This document shows positions 54,540 to 64,000 of a stretch of 64,000 nt of DNA, piece by piece. The stretch covers positions 11,803,915-11,867,914 of the forward strand of contig CM067315.1 in the NCBI GenBank assembly GCA_034231615.1, in the 5' to 3' direction. The DNA is from Meghimatium bilineatum. Its lineage: Eukaryota > Mollusca > Gastropoda > Stylommatophora > Philomycidae. The notes under the pieces are model-generated. The model was not told where the DNA came from. It saw only the letters and a program-made list of their open reading frames with translations, and did no database searches. Positions within the stretch are counted from its first letter, which is position 1. Each line of letters starts with the position of its first letter. The translations under genes were made by a program, and so were the position numbers.

Positions 54540-55460
54540 GTGAAAACAGCTACACTCACCATACATAGAAATAAAAAGAGGGGTAAGACAAGGATCTATT
54601 TTATCATCCAGCCTATTTTAAATCTACACAGAGAACATTTTTAAACATATAGAAGGAATGTCAGGACTTAAGATCAGTGGGAAAAATAATAAACAATGTG
54701 AGATATGCACATGCACTGTCCTTTTAGTAGAAAGTGAATAGGAACTACAAATACTAATAGATCATGCCGGTAAATCAAGTAAATAATATGGACTAGATAT
54801 AAACATAAAAAAACCAAAAAAATCCATGATACTCTACAAAATTGCGGAAGAGTAGGTGCTATAACAAGTAGATAATTACCAAACCAATATCTGGAACGCA
54901 TAATCATAAATGATGGTAGATGTGAAATAGAAGTTAAAAGGACAATAGGAATGGCTAAGTGCACTTTCAATGAAATGAAAAAAATATTGACATCTAAACA
55001 AATTACAAACTACCGGTAACTAAAAATGAGAATTATAAAATGTTACATCTATTCAGTATTGATGTATGATTTAGAAATATGGACATGTACAAACAACTAG
55101 AAGACAGAATGGATGCCATTGAGATGTGGATATATAAACGAATAGGGAGAATTTCCTAGAAAGAGAAAGAAAAAAAACGAACTAAGAGGTGATAAAACAC
55201 TTCATATGAAAAAAGAACTATTAAAGGAAATAAAGATAATCAAATAAAGTATTTTGGGCACATTAAAAGACAGGACTCCTGAAGACCTTACTTGACAGTA
55301 TTAGGCAATAGGTAGGCAGAGATACAAATGGGAGAGAAACATCACGAGATTGACAGGTTAGTCTAGCAGAGTGCACCACCAAGGCAAGAGACAGTAGATG
55401 TTGGAGGTCCATTGCAGCCAACCTTCATTGCGAAGACAGCACTTGATGATGATGAATGGG
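54540..55460 (+). mobile_element. RTE-1 LINE, reverse transcriptase to 3' end
   Basis: The plus strand encodes KRGVRQGSILSSSLF, YTENIFKHIEGMSGLKISGK, GLDINI-KKPKKSMILY, YIYSVLMYDLEIWTC, then KTLLD, YKW-like and SLAECTTKARDS-RCWRSIA with AANLHCEDST, and a TGATGATGATGAATG tail. The catalytic loop region is lost. Many stops. Confidence 0.8.
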
Positions 55461-55544
55461 GACGATAAGTTACAATAAATTGAGCATATTAAGCAAATTA
55501 CAAAGATTTCTGTAATCAAAATTGCTGTAAAGAAAAGTTGCATT

Positions 55545-55742
55545 ATTTTTTTTTCCATTCATTTTCAAACAACTGTAGCTTTGTAGGATGTAGTGTAGAA
55601 TGCTAACAGACTTGATGTGATAGCTACACATTTTAACCTGAGATATTCAACTTCAGTGTGACAGTTAATTTAATTTATTTTCTATTAGATAGAGTAGCCA
55701 ACCCCCCCCCCCCCCCCCCATCTTAGTCATCTCTTTATTGTG
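55545..55742 (-). mobile_element. SINE-B copy, decayed
   Basis: TTTTCAAACAACTGTAGC, GTAGGATGTAGTGTAGAATG, ATTCAACTTCAGTGTGAC and a C17 run in AGCCAACCCC lead to CTTAGTCATCTC. It is older than most B copies. Confidence 0.6.
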
Positions 55743-55895
55743 ACAAACGGAACAAGTCACAGGGCTACAATTCTTTGTGTCCAGGTAAGAAGATGAAAGA
55801 AAGAATGGCAGTAATATATTGTGACAGAACAAGTCACAGGGCTGTTATTCCTTGTGTCCAGGTAAGAACATTAAAGAAAGAATGCCAGTAAAATT
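55743..55895. repeat. ~77-bp tandem duplication with CAG|GTAAGA
   Basis: TGTGACA, AACAAGTCACAGGGCT, ATTC-TTGTGTCCAGGTAAGA and GAAAGAAAGAATG-CAGTAA occur twice. Each copy holds a perfect 5' splice-site consensus on the plus strand. Confidence 0.85.
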
Positions 55896-55904
55896 GAATC
55901 TACT

Positions 55905-56100
55905 ATCTATCTATGTTCCTTCAGTTTCGAACATGGTGCATAGGGCAGAAACCAGAGCTCTCCAGTTTGATTGATGTGATGCCACTGAGTGTAATTTTTG
56001 TATGTTGTTAAGACCCTTAGTCATACCCTCTTTGATGGTTGTACTGCGAAGAGTCTCTCTTGGTTTTCTTCTTTTTCATTTGCCATCTGGTACCCATTTT
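55905..56100 (-). mobile_element. R4 LINE 3' scrap
   Basis: The minus strand encodes an RLFAVQPSKRV segment (arginine-rich hinge), GLNNIQKLHSVAS-like and TGELWFLPYAPCSKL, which is the last part of R4 (compare KWKAMVSALCAAYGPGG). Confidence 0.65.
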
Positions 56101-56119
56101 TAATTGAATCAAAACTGAA

Positions 56120-56420
56120 TCCCATGATATAAATGACAAATATTTGTTTAAGTGGATAAAATTTGGCGCAACACATGTATGGATGGTTTGGAATTGGCAG
56201 CACAGATATGTGCATCTGTGAACAATCTGCAGAACATTGTACAGAACTGTCCACTGTACCACACCACTAGAATAAAACTATGGCCATATAAAAAAAGATC
56301 AGCCAGATTTTTATGATTGATATGGTCAGATTTCTATGGCATTGCCTTGCGTTTGTTGACCACAGTACAGTTCATTGAAGAAACCCATATCAGTCTATGT
56401 CTCTGAAAGGAGAATGAAGA
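56120..56420 (+). mobile_element. LINE-I-type C-terminal knuckle
   Basis: The plus strand encodes MYGWFGIGSTDMCICEQSAE, HCTELSTVPHH and, after a stop, a LWHCLAFVDHSTVH-type end with NPYQSMSLKGE. The CxC-H-C layout corresponds to the C-terminus of LINE-I1. Distinct subfamily. Confidence 0.65.
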
Positions 56421-56424
56421 AGAA

Positions 56425-56900
56425 AAGGAAAGGGCCCATTGGCACTTTTCAATCTCATGCTGCCAAAAGTGGACTAGAGTCAAGAACACACCAGTGGTAA
56501 AAAGTATTTTTGTTTCAATAAAATAAATGATTAAACATTTAAGGTGTATATTCAAAGCCACAATTAAAATCCTATGCTCCAATGGGAACATAAACTATTG
56601 CTACAAAGTAAAAACAACTTACAGGCTGAGCTCTACAAATGTACTACTGTGCCTAAGAGGGAAATAAATAATAACAACACAGTGATCTCTGACCTACATG
56701 TTATATGAGACAATTAAGAAAGGTGAAGTTGGCTAAGAAAATTTTTCCAAAGGTCAGTGACCCAACAATTCTGTGCTGAAACCTGTGATGTGTTAGATTG
56801 AAATCCTTAGATATCATACAGCAACCTGCTAACTGTCATGAACTGTAGAATAAAAGCAGAAGAGTCTATAACTACTCTAACAGATGTTAAAATAACAAAT
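56425..56900. other. Intronic spacer, no feature seen
   Basis: No repeat or exon recognised. If the PP1-motif gene is real, this lies in its first coding intron. Confidence 0.35.
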
Positions 56901-56902
56901 AC

Positions 56903-57123
56903 CCCGTTGAACATCAGGTTTCAAGGATTCCATTGGTAGGCTTCGAGACAGCACAATCTCAGATGATGATGCCTTTGTCATTAAGTTGAATCTAACTTTT
57001 TTTTTCGGAATCAACCTTTTGAGTTTTTTCTTTCGAAGCAAAGCAGGCACAGAGTTTACTGGCTTGAGTTGCCTATTTGGTCTGGGTATTGTTCTCATGA
57101 TTTTCTATTCATTCTTTTGTAAA
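56903..57123 (-). CDS. Putative first coding exon with PP1-docking-like motif
   Basis: Not recognised as a known family. On the minus strand the exon opens after GTAAATTTATTTCAG, has an in-frame TAG before the ATG at 57098 (so the start is secure), and reads MRTIPRPNRQLKPVNSVPAL, LRKKKLKRLIPKKKVRFNLM, TKASSSEIVLSRSLPMESLK, PDVQR, ending one base into a Gly codon at ACGGG|GTATTT. KKVRF at residues 33-37 fits the RVxF consensus by which regulatory subunits bind protein phosphatase 1; basic stretches around it could be a nuclear signal. The phase fits the exon at 50613-51184 (Gly codon G+GT). The gene would then have a 5' UTR exon to the right and a 5.7-kb intron filled with SINE-A copies, a LINE and the 35-bp minisatellite. 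Confidence 0.5.
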
Positions 57124-57239
57124 CTGAAATAAATTTACCAACATTCAAAAGAAATATATACTAATAATTATAACATGATAGACCTCTGTATGAGTTACAA
57201 GAGAGTAAAGTACATATGTAGTATATAACAGAGTTTTCC

Positions 57240-57510
57240 TTTTCTGCATTCATTCTAAAACTCCTGTAGCTTAGCAGGATGTAGTCCAGAGAGCAGAATG
57301 CACTGTGTCATGGTTTACAGCATTGCTGCGATATCTGCACATTTCGGCCTGACTCATCCGACTTCAGCATGGTGTTGGGTTTTGTTGACCCTATATGGGA
57401 TGGAACAACCAATTCCACCCTATAACTTTCTTAGTCGCCTTTTATGACATGCATGGAAGGTAAACAGTGTTGCTATTCTTTGCTCTCTTCTTGGGCCCTG
57501 GCAACACGTG
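57240..57510 (-). mobile_element. SINE-B copy, near full length
   Basis: CATTCATTCTAAAACTCC, TTAGCAGGATGTAGTCCAG, GTGTCATGGTTTACAGCATT, TTTCGGCCTGACTCATCC, ATATGGGATGGAACAACC, TTTTATGACATGCATGGAAG and GGGCCCTGGCAACACGTG. Well preserved. Confidence 0.88.
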
Positions 57511-57582
57511 ATAGGAGAGACAAAACTTTAGATATATCGGATAAGCACATTACAAGCGAATGAAAGAAGAAGAAGAAGAAAT
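57511..57582 (+). mobile_element. LINE-I 3' end
   Basis: GAGAGACAAAACTTTAGATA, CATTACAAGCGAATGAAAG and (AAG)4 match the LINE-I1 end (GAGACAGAATTACAGATATA, CAAGTGAACGAAAG, AAGAAGAAG) with about 80 percent identity. A short 5'-truncated insertion of a related subfamily. Confidence 0.7.
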
Positions 57583-57889
57583 AATATGATTGCCTGTATA
57601 CAGTAAAATGTTGCATGTGCTTTTATTGAGAAATCTAAATGTTTTCTCTACAAATGTGACAGACATATAATAACATTCAAAAGTAATCATATTGGAGAAC
57701 GATACAAGTAGGTTTATGTTTATTAATGTTTAGAAGTAGGCCTAATTGGTCTTTGTAGGAGGCCTAATGGCACATACTTGTGTTAAATGTTTGTGGTTCT
57801 TGAGGAATTCACATACCTGTGCTGTGTGTGTTGTTGTTTTTTGTGTGTCAATTGACTGGTCCATATTCATTTAAGTAATGTCCATGCAT

Positions 57890-58335
57890 ATGTATGTTTG
57901 AGTGCTAGGATGTTATATTGTGCCAATCCTTCTTTGTGGATGCGAAGCATGGACAGTAAACAAAATGTGTCCAATATAAGCTGGAGGTGACTGAAATGTG
58001 ATTTTTAAGATAAATAATGAAGAATTCATGGGCGGCCAAGAAAATTCATGTAGAAGTTCTCATATATATATATATATATAGCAAACATTTGAAGCAGACA
58101 ATCAAGATTTTTAAGGTATGTGATGAGAAAAGTAAAACTTGAACATTGAGTAACCACTGTAAAGATCAGAGGAAGAAGAGACAGAGGAGACAAAGATAGA
58201 AATTTCTGTATGAGTTGTCCCTGTAGCACAAAAAGAAGTCACCAACTGAACTTATTAACAGCGCAAGAGACAGAGAGTTGTGGAGAAGAAAGATCGCCTA
58301 CGCCACATGGCATGGTGCTTGATTGATTGATTGAC
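57890..58335 (+). mobile_element. RTE-2 LINE 3' end
   Basis: Encodes CEAWTVNK, then across frames KSPTELINSARDRELWRRKI and AYATWHGA, ending in GATTGATTGATTGACTGATA. An AT microsatellite (58063-58080) lies in the middle. Confidence 0.75.
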
Positions 58336-58539
58336 TGATATTCATTTTTTCTTGAGAATGTATACATTGGAAGTCTTAATTAAAATTGCATCGTCTTTAG
58401 GGATGTGGATTGGTGGAATAAGAAAAATGTTTTCACAAGTTGCGAGACTAATAGGTACCAGCTGAATGGACCTAGTTCAAATCCAGTTTGTTACTTTCTA
58501 ATTTTTTTTTTTATTTGCACGATGCTTCTTAATTACATT

Positions 58540-59300
58540 ATTCATAAAAGATGACCAAGCACTAGTAACATCATCAGGAAAGAAACTACAAAGACAAATA
58601 GATTACATCAAACATGTCATACTTTTAACATGAAGATAAATATAGAAAAGACTGAAATAATGAAGATAGGAAGAACAGAAAGAAAAATTAATATATAGGC
58701 CTTATATTGGAAACAACAGACTTAAAAAAATGACAGAATTCACATACCTAGGAAGTAATATAACAGACGACAAGAGCAACAAAGCCATACACAATAGATG
58801 TAGTAAAGCATACCAAGCCCTAGGGCAAATGGCACCAATCTTCAGAAACAAAATGTAGATCTCAACACCAAAATAATTATTTTCAAAATGATTATTATGC
58901 CAATGCTGTGCTACCAATGCCAAACATGGACAACAACAGCATACGACAAACGTAAACTTGTGACAGCTGAAATGGCATGCTTACGCAGAATCCTAGGAAT
59001 ATTGCTAACAGGCAGAGTGAGAAATTAGGACATTAGACAAAAAACCAGCATCACCGCAAATATTGGAATATATTAAATGACAACAGATAGAATGGTTTGC
59101 ACACATCAGCAGACTACCATCAGACCGCATATCACAGAAAGCTATGCTACACAAATACAGTGAAGGCAGACCTAGAGGTCGACCGTGAAAACGATGGACT
59201 ACTGAAATAAAAGAGGGGACAAATTCCACAATATACTCAACACACAAGAGTGCCGTCTCAAGAAAACTCTTCTAATCTGATGCTGAAAGACAGTAAAGGG
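58540..59300 (+). mobile_element. RTE-3 LINE 3' part
   Basis: Close relative of 623-1470: DDQALVTSSGKKLQRQI, MTEFTYLGSNITDDKSNKAI, HNRCSKAYQALGQMAPIFRN, and then ACLRRILGILLTGRVRN and RQQIEWFAHISRLPSDRISQ-like blocks, ending GTAAAGGGTTTAGCGAATAG plus ATAGATAATA. Confidence 0.78.
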
Positions 59301-59354
59301 TTTAGCGAATAGATAGATAATACTGTATCATATTATTCTAATTACCAGTGTGTT

Positions 59355-59612
59355 GATGGGGCCCAAAATGGGAGCAAAGAATAATGAGAGTTACATATCA
59401 TCATAAGAGACAACTAAGGAGGTTTGGAGGATTGAGTTGGCTGTCTCATTCCAAAGATAATCAAAGTGGTCTATAGGTCATGCTCAAGTCGGATGTGGTC
59501 AAGCCAGCAGATATTGCAGCTAAGTTGTAAACCACGACACATCACATTCCATTCTCTGTACTACATCCTGCTAATGTGCTGGAGTTTGAAAATGTACGCA
59601 GAAAAATAAGAA
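59355..59612 (+). mobile_element. SINE-B copy
   Basis: GGGGCCCAAAATGGGAGC, ATAAGAGACAACTAAGGAGG, GAGTTGGCTGTCTCATTCC, GCCAGCAGATATTGCAGC, CTACATCCTGCTAATGTGC and GAGTTTGAAAATGTACGCAG. Its 5' end lies next to a TGTTGATG. Confidence 0.8.
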
Positions 59613-59899
59613 GATAATATAATACAGGGTCTATAGCAGTGGTGGACAAAATATGTCCAGCAGGACAAATCATTTGGTGGTAATTTCTTTGGAAAGCCTC
59701 ATGTTGTAATCCCCAATGTATTATAAGCAATAGATAATTTTAATCATTTGCTGCAATGGAAACGTTTTTTTCAGAGCTTCATTTACATCTAGAGGGTCCA
59801 ATCTCTCAATGTTGTGCAATGCTCTGAGAAGCACCCTACTCATAGAAGTAAAAATATAATTATACGTGCTGTAGTGTTTCCACAAGAGAAAAGATTAAG

Positions 59900-60170
59900 T
59901 ATATATATATATATATATATATAACTCCTGCACATTAGCAGGATATAGTCCAGAGAACAAAATGCGTTGCATCATGGTTTACAGCACTGCCGTGATATCT
60001 GCACCTTTTGGTCTGACACATCCAACTTCAGCATGGCTTTTGGTCACTTTGACCATATATGGGATGGAATAGTGGACTTCATTACATAACCTCCTTAGTT
60101 GACTCATGGAAAGTAAACAATGTTGCTATTCCTTGCTCCCATCTTGGACACTGGCAACACACGGGCGTTT
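59900..60170 (-). mobile_element. SINE-B copy beside an AT microsatellite
   Basis: AT run 59900-59922, then ACTCCTGCACATTAGCAGG, CATCATGGTTTACAGCACTG, CACCTTTTGGTCTGACACAT, CATATATGGGATGGAATAG and GGCAACACACGGGCG. Faces the copy at 59355, so these two form an inverted pair with about 290 bp between. Bases 60175-60245 are a short repeat C copy. Confidence 0.8.
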
Positions 60171-60249
60171 CTAATACTAAAAGTCATGTTCTAATTTGAT
60201 AAGCGGGGGAGTTTGAACACACCAACCCGGTTATCCATGGTCTTGGCAT

Positions 60250-60945
60250 AATGATAGTTCCCGTAGCCCACAAGCCATGTGATCACATTTGCTTTCTTAA
60301 AGCGTGACCGGTGGAGGTTATAGAAGACCTAACTACTAAACATAAATAGGCCTTCATTCGGTATGGTTTTGATTATTGTCTAGATATTCATTGAACACTA
60401 TATAATTGGAGTCGCCCGACAAAAATAACCAAAGCTAATCAATGAAACTCAAGGCAATAATCACAACCGGTCTTCTAGGTCATCAGTCCACAGGTTGTGA
60501 TTTGAGCAGGGTCGTGCTTAAAGTGTAAATAATGAAATCTGATGTCTAAAAGTGAAGACCGGAGGTGATAGAAAGTGATGAGTACAGAAGTTGACGGGTT
60601 CGTTAACTAACAACAGTGTCGGCTGTCGCTTAATGAATGTCTCATGCATGACTGAACTGCTTGGAGAATATTTCTTGATCTCTATGTTCTGTGCTAAAAC
60701 GGCATTCATCCTTTGAGTAATAATAATAATGCATACATACCAATCTAAAACAAAATATGATATCAGCTATCACTATCATTAGCGATGTGTTTTAAAAGAC
60801 TGCTCTCTTCTAAATGCGTAGAAGCAGTTTGTTTGTGTACGGTTGGTAACGGCCAACTATCTGCATTATTTTGAAAACATTAAGTCCTTGTTACATGGGA
60901 GCTGCTTCTAACGAAACAATACACCAATCTTGTCTCTTCTGTGTT
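60250..60945. other. Spacer, no feature seen
   Basis: No repeat family recognised. The 63-codon frame at 60518-60709 (minus) has no splice context. Confidence 0.35.
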
Positions 60946-60949
60946 CCAT

Positions 60950-61330
60950 CTTCTGTTCTGTTTCAAACCCATGCAGATTATCAGAATGTAGCCGAGAGAA
61001 TGTAATGTGATGTGTCATGGTTTACTACAAAGATTTGATATTTGCGCTTTTCGGCCTGCCACATCCGACTTCAGCATGGTTCTTGGGACAGTTTGACCCT
61101 CTATGCGATGGGACAGCCACCGTCACCACATAACCTTCTTAGTCATCTACGACATGCATGACAACTATCAGTGCTGCTATTCTTTGCTCTTTGCTGCTAT
61201 TAGCTCGTGTATTGCCAGGGCCAGAAATTAGAGTAAAGCATAGTAGCGATATTTACCTTCTATGCACGTATTAAGAAGCGACTAAGGAGATGCGGGAGTG
61301 GCGATGACGGTCACATCCCCCAAAGAGAGA
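60950..61330. mobile_element. Head-to-head SINE-B pair
   Basis: 60950-61210 is a SINE-B on the minus strand (CAGATTATCAGAATGTAGCC, GTGTCATGGTTTACTAC, CTTTTCGGCCTGCCACATCC, GTGTATTGCCAGG). 61211-61325 is the 5' half of another on the plus strand (GGGCCAGAAATTAGAGTAAA, CTTCTATGCACGTATTAAG, GCGACTAAGGAGATG). Their 5' ends meet, making a long inverted repeat of the first 110 bp. Confidence 0.75.
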
Positions 61331-61439
61331 AGTGGTTCTTTTTGGACCCATTCCCCTTTTCAACATACGAAAAAGTGCCTTCTTGTTCTTCTGCGATCAA
61401 TGGTTAAACATCCAGTCCAATATTAGTTATGTATAGAGA

Positions 61440-61900
61440 GGTTTGTTTTAGATCAAGTTCTCCACAACTTGTTCTGCAAAGAAACTCCTGTGGGCCAAAC
61501 TATCGTTCTCTAAACGCTCAAAAATTATGTAATGTGTTCTTATGTTTGTGTTGTTGCTCCACATGTGCAGGTCGCAGAACCTCGCGGATACCGAATCGAT
61601 GAAGCCCCTAAGTGTGTTTTTAGACATCAGTGTTCCGATCTTAGTCGAAATATCGTGGCATGTTCATTTCTGTTAATTTGTTAAAGTTGTCTTGCTTGGG
61701 TTTATGGTTTCCGCTTAGTTTTCCGCATTGCAGTCGCATATATTGTTTTAGCAGACTTTACTTCCCCGAAGCTTTGAGTTACACGGTTTTGAGGGAGGTT
61801 CCCTCACATTTTTGCCAATTCGTCTGCCTTTTCATTACCAGGCGTGCCGGTGAGCTGTTATCGATTGTAATACTAATGTAGTTTTCTAGATAATCTGAAG
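61440..61900 (-). mobile_element. LINE RNase H fragment
   Basis: The minus strand encodes GTPGNEKADELAKM (last RNase H motif), then across broken frames LKQYMRLQCGKLSGNHK, NKLTEMNMPRYFD, GLHRFGIREVLRPAHVEQQH and ERLENDSLAHRSFFAEQVV. The His of the motif precedes the readable part. Not LINE-I1 or G; unnamed family. Confidence 0.6.
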
Positions 61901-61904
61901 ATAT

Positions 61905-62435
61905 TTTGTCTGATGTTGTGAATGAGTTTGTCTTATTTCGGATGACTTATAAGATTGATTTTTAATCACTGAAGATTGGGGTTTAAACAAAGTGTCATTC
62001 CCCCGATCTTTTCGCCAGTTTAATAAATATTTTTTTCTTCTCCCTATAGCATTACATTATAATAATGTAAGTACGACGTATACACAAAGGAGCGATATAG
62101 AGAAATGCATACGCTCAACAGCGGAGAGTAGGTAGAATGTTACGCGCAGATAAAAAAAAAGAAAAGAAGAGAGAACGCAGATAGGTATACAAATTATTTT
62201 TTAGTCAATGAATTGCTAATCAACAAGAGGAATCTGCTGAAGTTGCTAATGTACCTCTTGTTGAATCCGTTGAAGGTAACTTCACGCCTATATAACGTAT
62301 GGATCGTATAGTAGGGGCCTAAGATTGGGGTTCGAGGTATTCAATGTGACATAATCATATTGATCATCAGCAAAACCATAACCCTTCAGGGTCATAGAGG
62401 TGTCACTCTGGAAACATCAACACAACCATTTCACC
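61905..62435. other. Spacer, no feature seen
   Basis: AT-rich, with a TTACATTATAATAATGTAA palindrome at 62051-62069. No gene. Confidence 0.35.
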
Positions 62436-62439
62436 ATGT

Positions 62440-62650
62440 CTCTGTGTTATCAGTTCTTTGTTTGAGTGCAGAGAACCTTAATCCTGTCCAGTCTTTAATA
62501 TTATCAATCCATACCTTCCTCTGACCCCTCTTCTCCTTCCATTCTCAACTGTTTCTGCAAGATATATTTGGAAAGAGAATCGTGCCTCATCACGTGGCCA
62601 AACCTGCAAGAGTATTTAGTTTGTTTCTCATGTATGTCCTCATATTTTGA
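62440..62650 (-). mobile_element. Family K LINE tail
   Basis: The minus strand encodes RFGHVMRHDSLSKYILQKQL, RMEGEEGSEEGMD and continues NIKDWTG; partner of 36600-36830. Confidence 0.65.
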
Positions 62651-62689
62651 TTTTATGTTCTGTATAATAAATTCTGTATAATTGTAGAG

Positions 62690-62960
62690 GGCGTTGAAAG
62701 AATCAAATGCGAAACGGACCTTAATCAATAATATAAGAAAAAGACAATCTTCTTTTTTTGGCCACTTCATGGGACAGGCAGGTTTGGAGAACATAGTCAC
62801 AACAGGCAAAATTAAAGGCAACAGAGACAGAGGGAAACAGCGTGAGAAAATATTAGACAGTTTGACAACCTGGCACGGCAGGGAAACAACAACGATCTTG
62901 ATACATAATACTGTGGAGAGAGCCATGATCGCCTCGCCAGCCTGCATGGCACCTGACGAT
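62690..62960 (+). mobile_element. RTE-2-like LINE tail
   Basis: The plus strand encodes ESNAKRTLINNIRKRQSSFF, GHFMGQAGLENIVTTGKIKG, NRDRGKQREKILDSLTTWHG and ERAMIASPACMAPDDDN, unbroken over 88 codons, ending in GACGATGATAATGG. Confidence 0.75.
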
Positions 62961-62964
62961 GATA

Positions 62965-63290
62965 ATGGATGCGCAGTATTCGCGTGTAGTATTTGTTTTC
63001 AAAAGCCTTTATTCTCCTCAGTATTTTCGCTGTAATTGTACAACTCTCACATCGGTACAAAAGAATATGTATTATTAGAGATTTATATAGGCCTATGTTT
63101 ATTTTCACTGTTGTACTTATTCTGTTCTTCAATGATATCTAATCTGGAAATTGCAGCCGATGCTTTTTAAAGTCTAGTCTTTAATTCATTGGTAGTGCTT
63201 CAATCGCTGATCATATAAGATCCTAAGTAATTAAAGGTAAATTAGCAACTTCTTCTAGTTTCTATCCATCCACCCAGATGTTAACAGTGG
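62965..63290 (-). mobile_element. LINE scrap upstream of a tail
   Basis: The minus strand encodes MKNRISTTVKINIGLYKSLI, IHILLYRCESCTITAKILRR and IKAFENKYYTRILRIHY, the block before the tail of RTE-like LINEs. It faces the RTE-2 tail on the other strand. Confidence 0.65.
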
Positions 63291-63342
63291 TCGTGTTGAC
63301 AGAATTAAACAGAATTAACAGAAATAAGGATAGAAATCCTGT

Positions 63343-63590
63343 TGGATTTCAGTTTTGCGTAATATTAAAGATTTTTCGCCTTTTCTACTGCAACCTCGTG
63401 CTTCGTTTATTTTTCTAATTTTGTTTTAATTGTTTTCGTGATAAAGGCCTTTTGGTAGAAACGTCTATTTGTGTATGTTATTATGTTTGTCTCTAGTTAT
63501 TAGCAAAACTTTTTATTACTCTATTCCGTGATCTACCTGTTGGATTTCAGTTTTGCGCTGTAAGTACATATTATGATATTGTCGTGTTGT
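63343..63590 (+). repeat. Repeat I, copy 2, with direct repeats
   Basis: CCTGTTGGATTTCAGTTTTG plus CG occurs at 63343 and again at 63537, about 195 bp apart. Between them is GATAAAGGCCTTTTGGTAGA plus AACGTC, and after the second TAAGTACATATTAT. The copy at 20698 has the same order but only one of the direct repeats. Confidence 0.65.
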
Positions 63591-64000
63591 AATTGCAAAT
63601 CTTATAACGCCAATTGTGAGATTTCGCGTGAAGCTCTTGCTAATGGAAAGGTAAACAAATGACATGTATACACTAAAAATATCAACTTAGTTATTTTCAA
63701 GAGTGTCTGTATACTATCAGATTTGATATTCGTCGATTATTTTATTTGATGTTATGTCATATATTACAACTACAGAAAGTCAGAAACGTAGTATTGTTTA
63801 TGGTTATATCATGTTTTCACATAACTCACCATAAATCTGTGAATCAAAAAGCACATAAGAATTAGGATCCGTAAATATAATATTGATAAATATTGACATG
63901 ACCACTTGGCACTTACCGCTTTTCTTTGACTGGACGAAGCGTACAATTTAAGTTTAAGTAGGCCTAACTTTAACTTTATTATTCTTTAGAAATTGCTGTA

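Noticed and set aside
56017-56262. Cys-rich minus-strand frames
   Set aside because: Antisense shadow of the LINE-I-type knuckle on the plus strand.
59640-59760. hAT transposon start (CAGTGGTGGACAAAA)
   Set aside because: Only one end is visible and no inverted partner or duplication was found.

Overview
The window is non-coding-rich, AT-rich DNA from an invertebrate animal. Evidence for that: interrupted host genes with GT-AG introns, many families of non-LTR retrotransposons (LINEs) with APE-type endonuclease, short retroelements with target-site duplications, MITE-like inverted-repeat elements and long minisatellites. The Elongin C exon is clearly metazoan. The repeat mix (RTE-like LINEs, RNase H-bearing LINEs, tRNA-derived SINEs, the recurring word TAGGCCTA) would suit a lophotrochozoan such as a mollusc, but the sequence alone does not settle the phylum. 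I see no bacterial gene, no operon, no CRISPR array and no LTR retrovirus or other virus fossil.

Host genes are few. On the minus strand, 3.8-4.0 kb holds the first coding exon of Elongin C. On the plus strand, two phase-compatible exons (20074-20186, 23265-23330) and a terminal exon (34140-34265) may belong to one coiled-coil protein gene. On the minus strand a start exon with a KKVRF PP1-docking-like motif (56903-57123) fits in phase with a 572-nt exon (50613-51184). Another minus-strand start exon near 44.3 kb sits below CCAAT and ETS-like promoter motifs. Only Elongin C can be named.

Mobile elements dominate. The best is a full-length LINE (LINE-I2, 28364-32928, minus) flanked by an 11-bp duplication. 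It encodes endonuclease, reverse transcriptase and RNase H, and is split by one frameshift in a G7 run. A related, more decayed LINE (LINE-I1) runs 23.5-27.6 kb on the plus strand, with fragments at 0-0.4, 2.0-3.5 and 5.1 kb. Around them are pieces of at least six other LINE families: three RTE-like (RTE-1, -2, -3), R4, R5, an RNase H family here called G, and an L1/Tx1-like one. Family names here are local labels.

Two abundant short retroelements, SINE-A (about 165 bp, seven copies) and SINE-B (about 275 bp, about fourteen copies), share a 3' module ending in (GAA)n. LINE-I1, LINE-I2 and a 486-bp element at 35.9 kb end the same way, which suggests that LINE-I enzymes mobilise all of them. 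A tRNA-like SINE (SINE-D) sits in a host 3' splice site and has duplicated it.

Tandem repeats are at 0.4, 13.2, 17.5-19.2, 19.3-20.0, 22.6, 35.5, 47.1, 49.4 and 52.3 kb. The one at 0.4 kb is an in-frame amplification of the RNase H WIPSH codons of LINE-I1.
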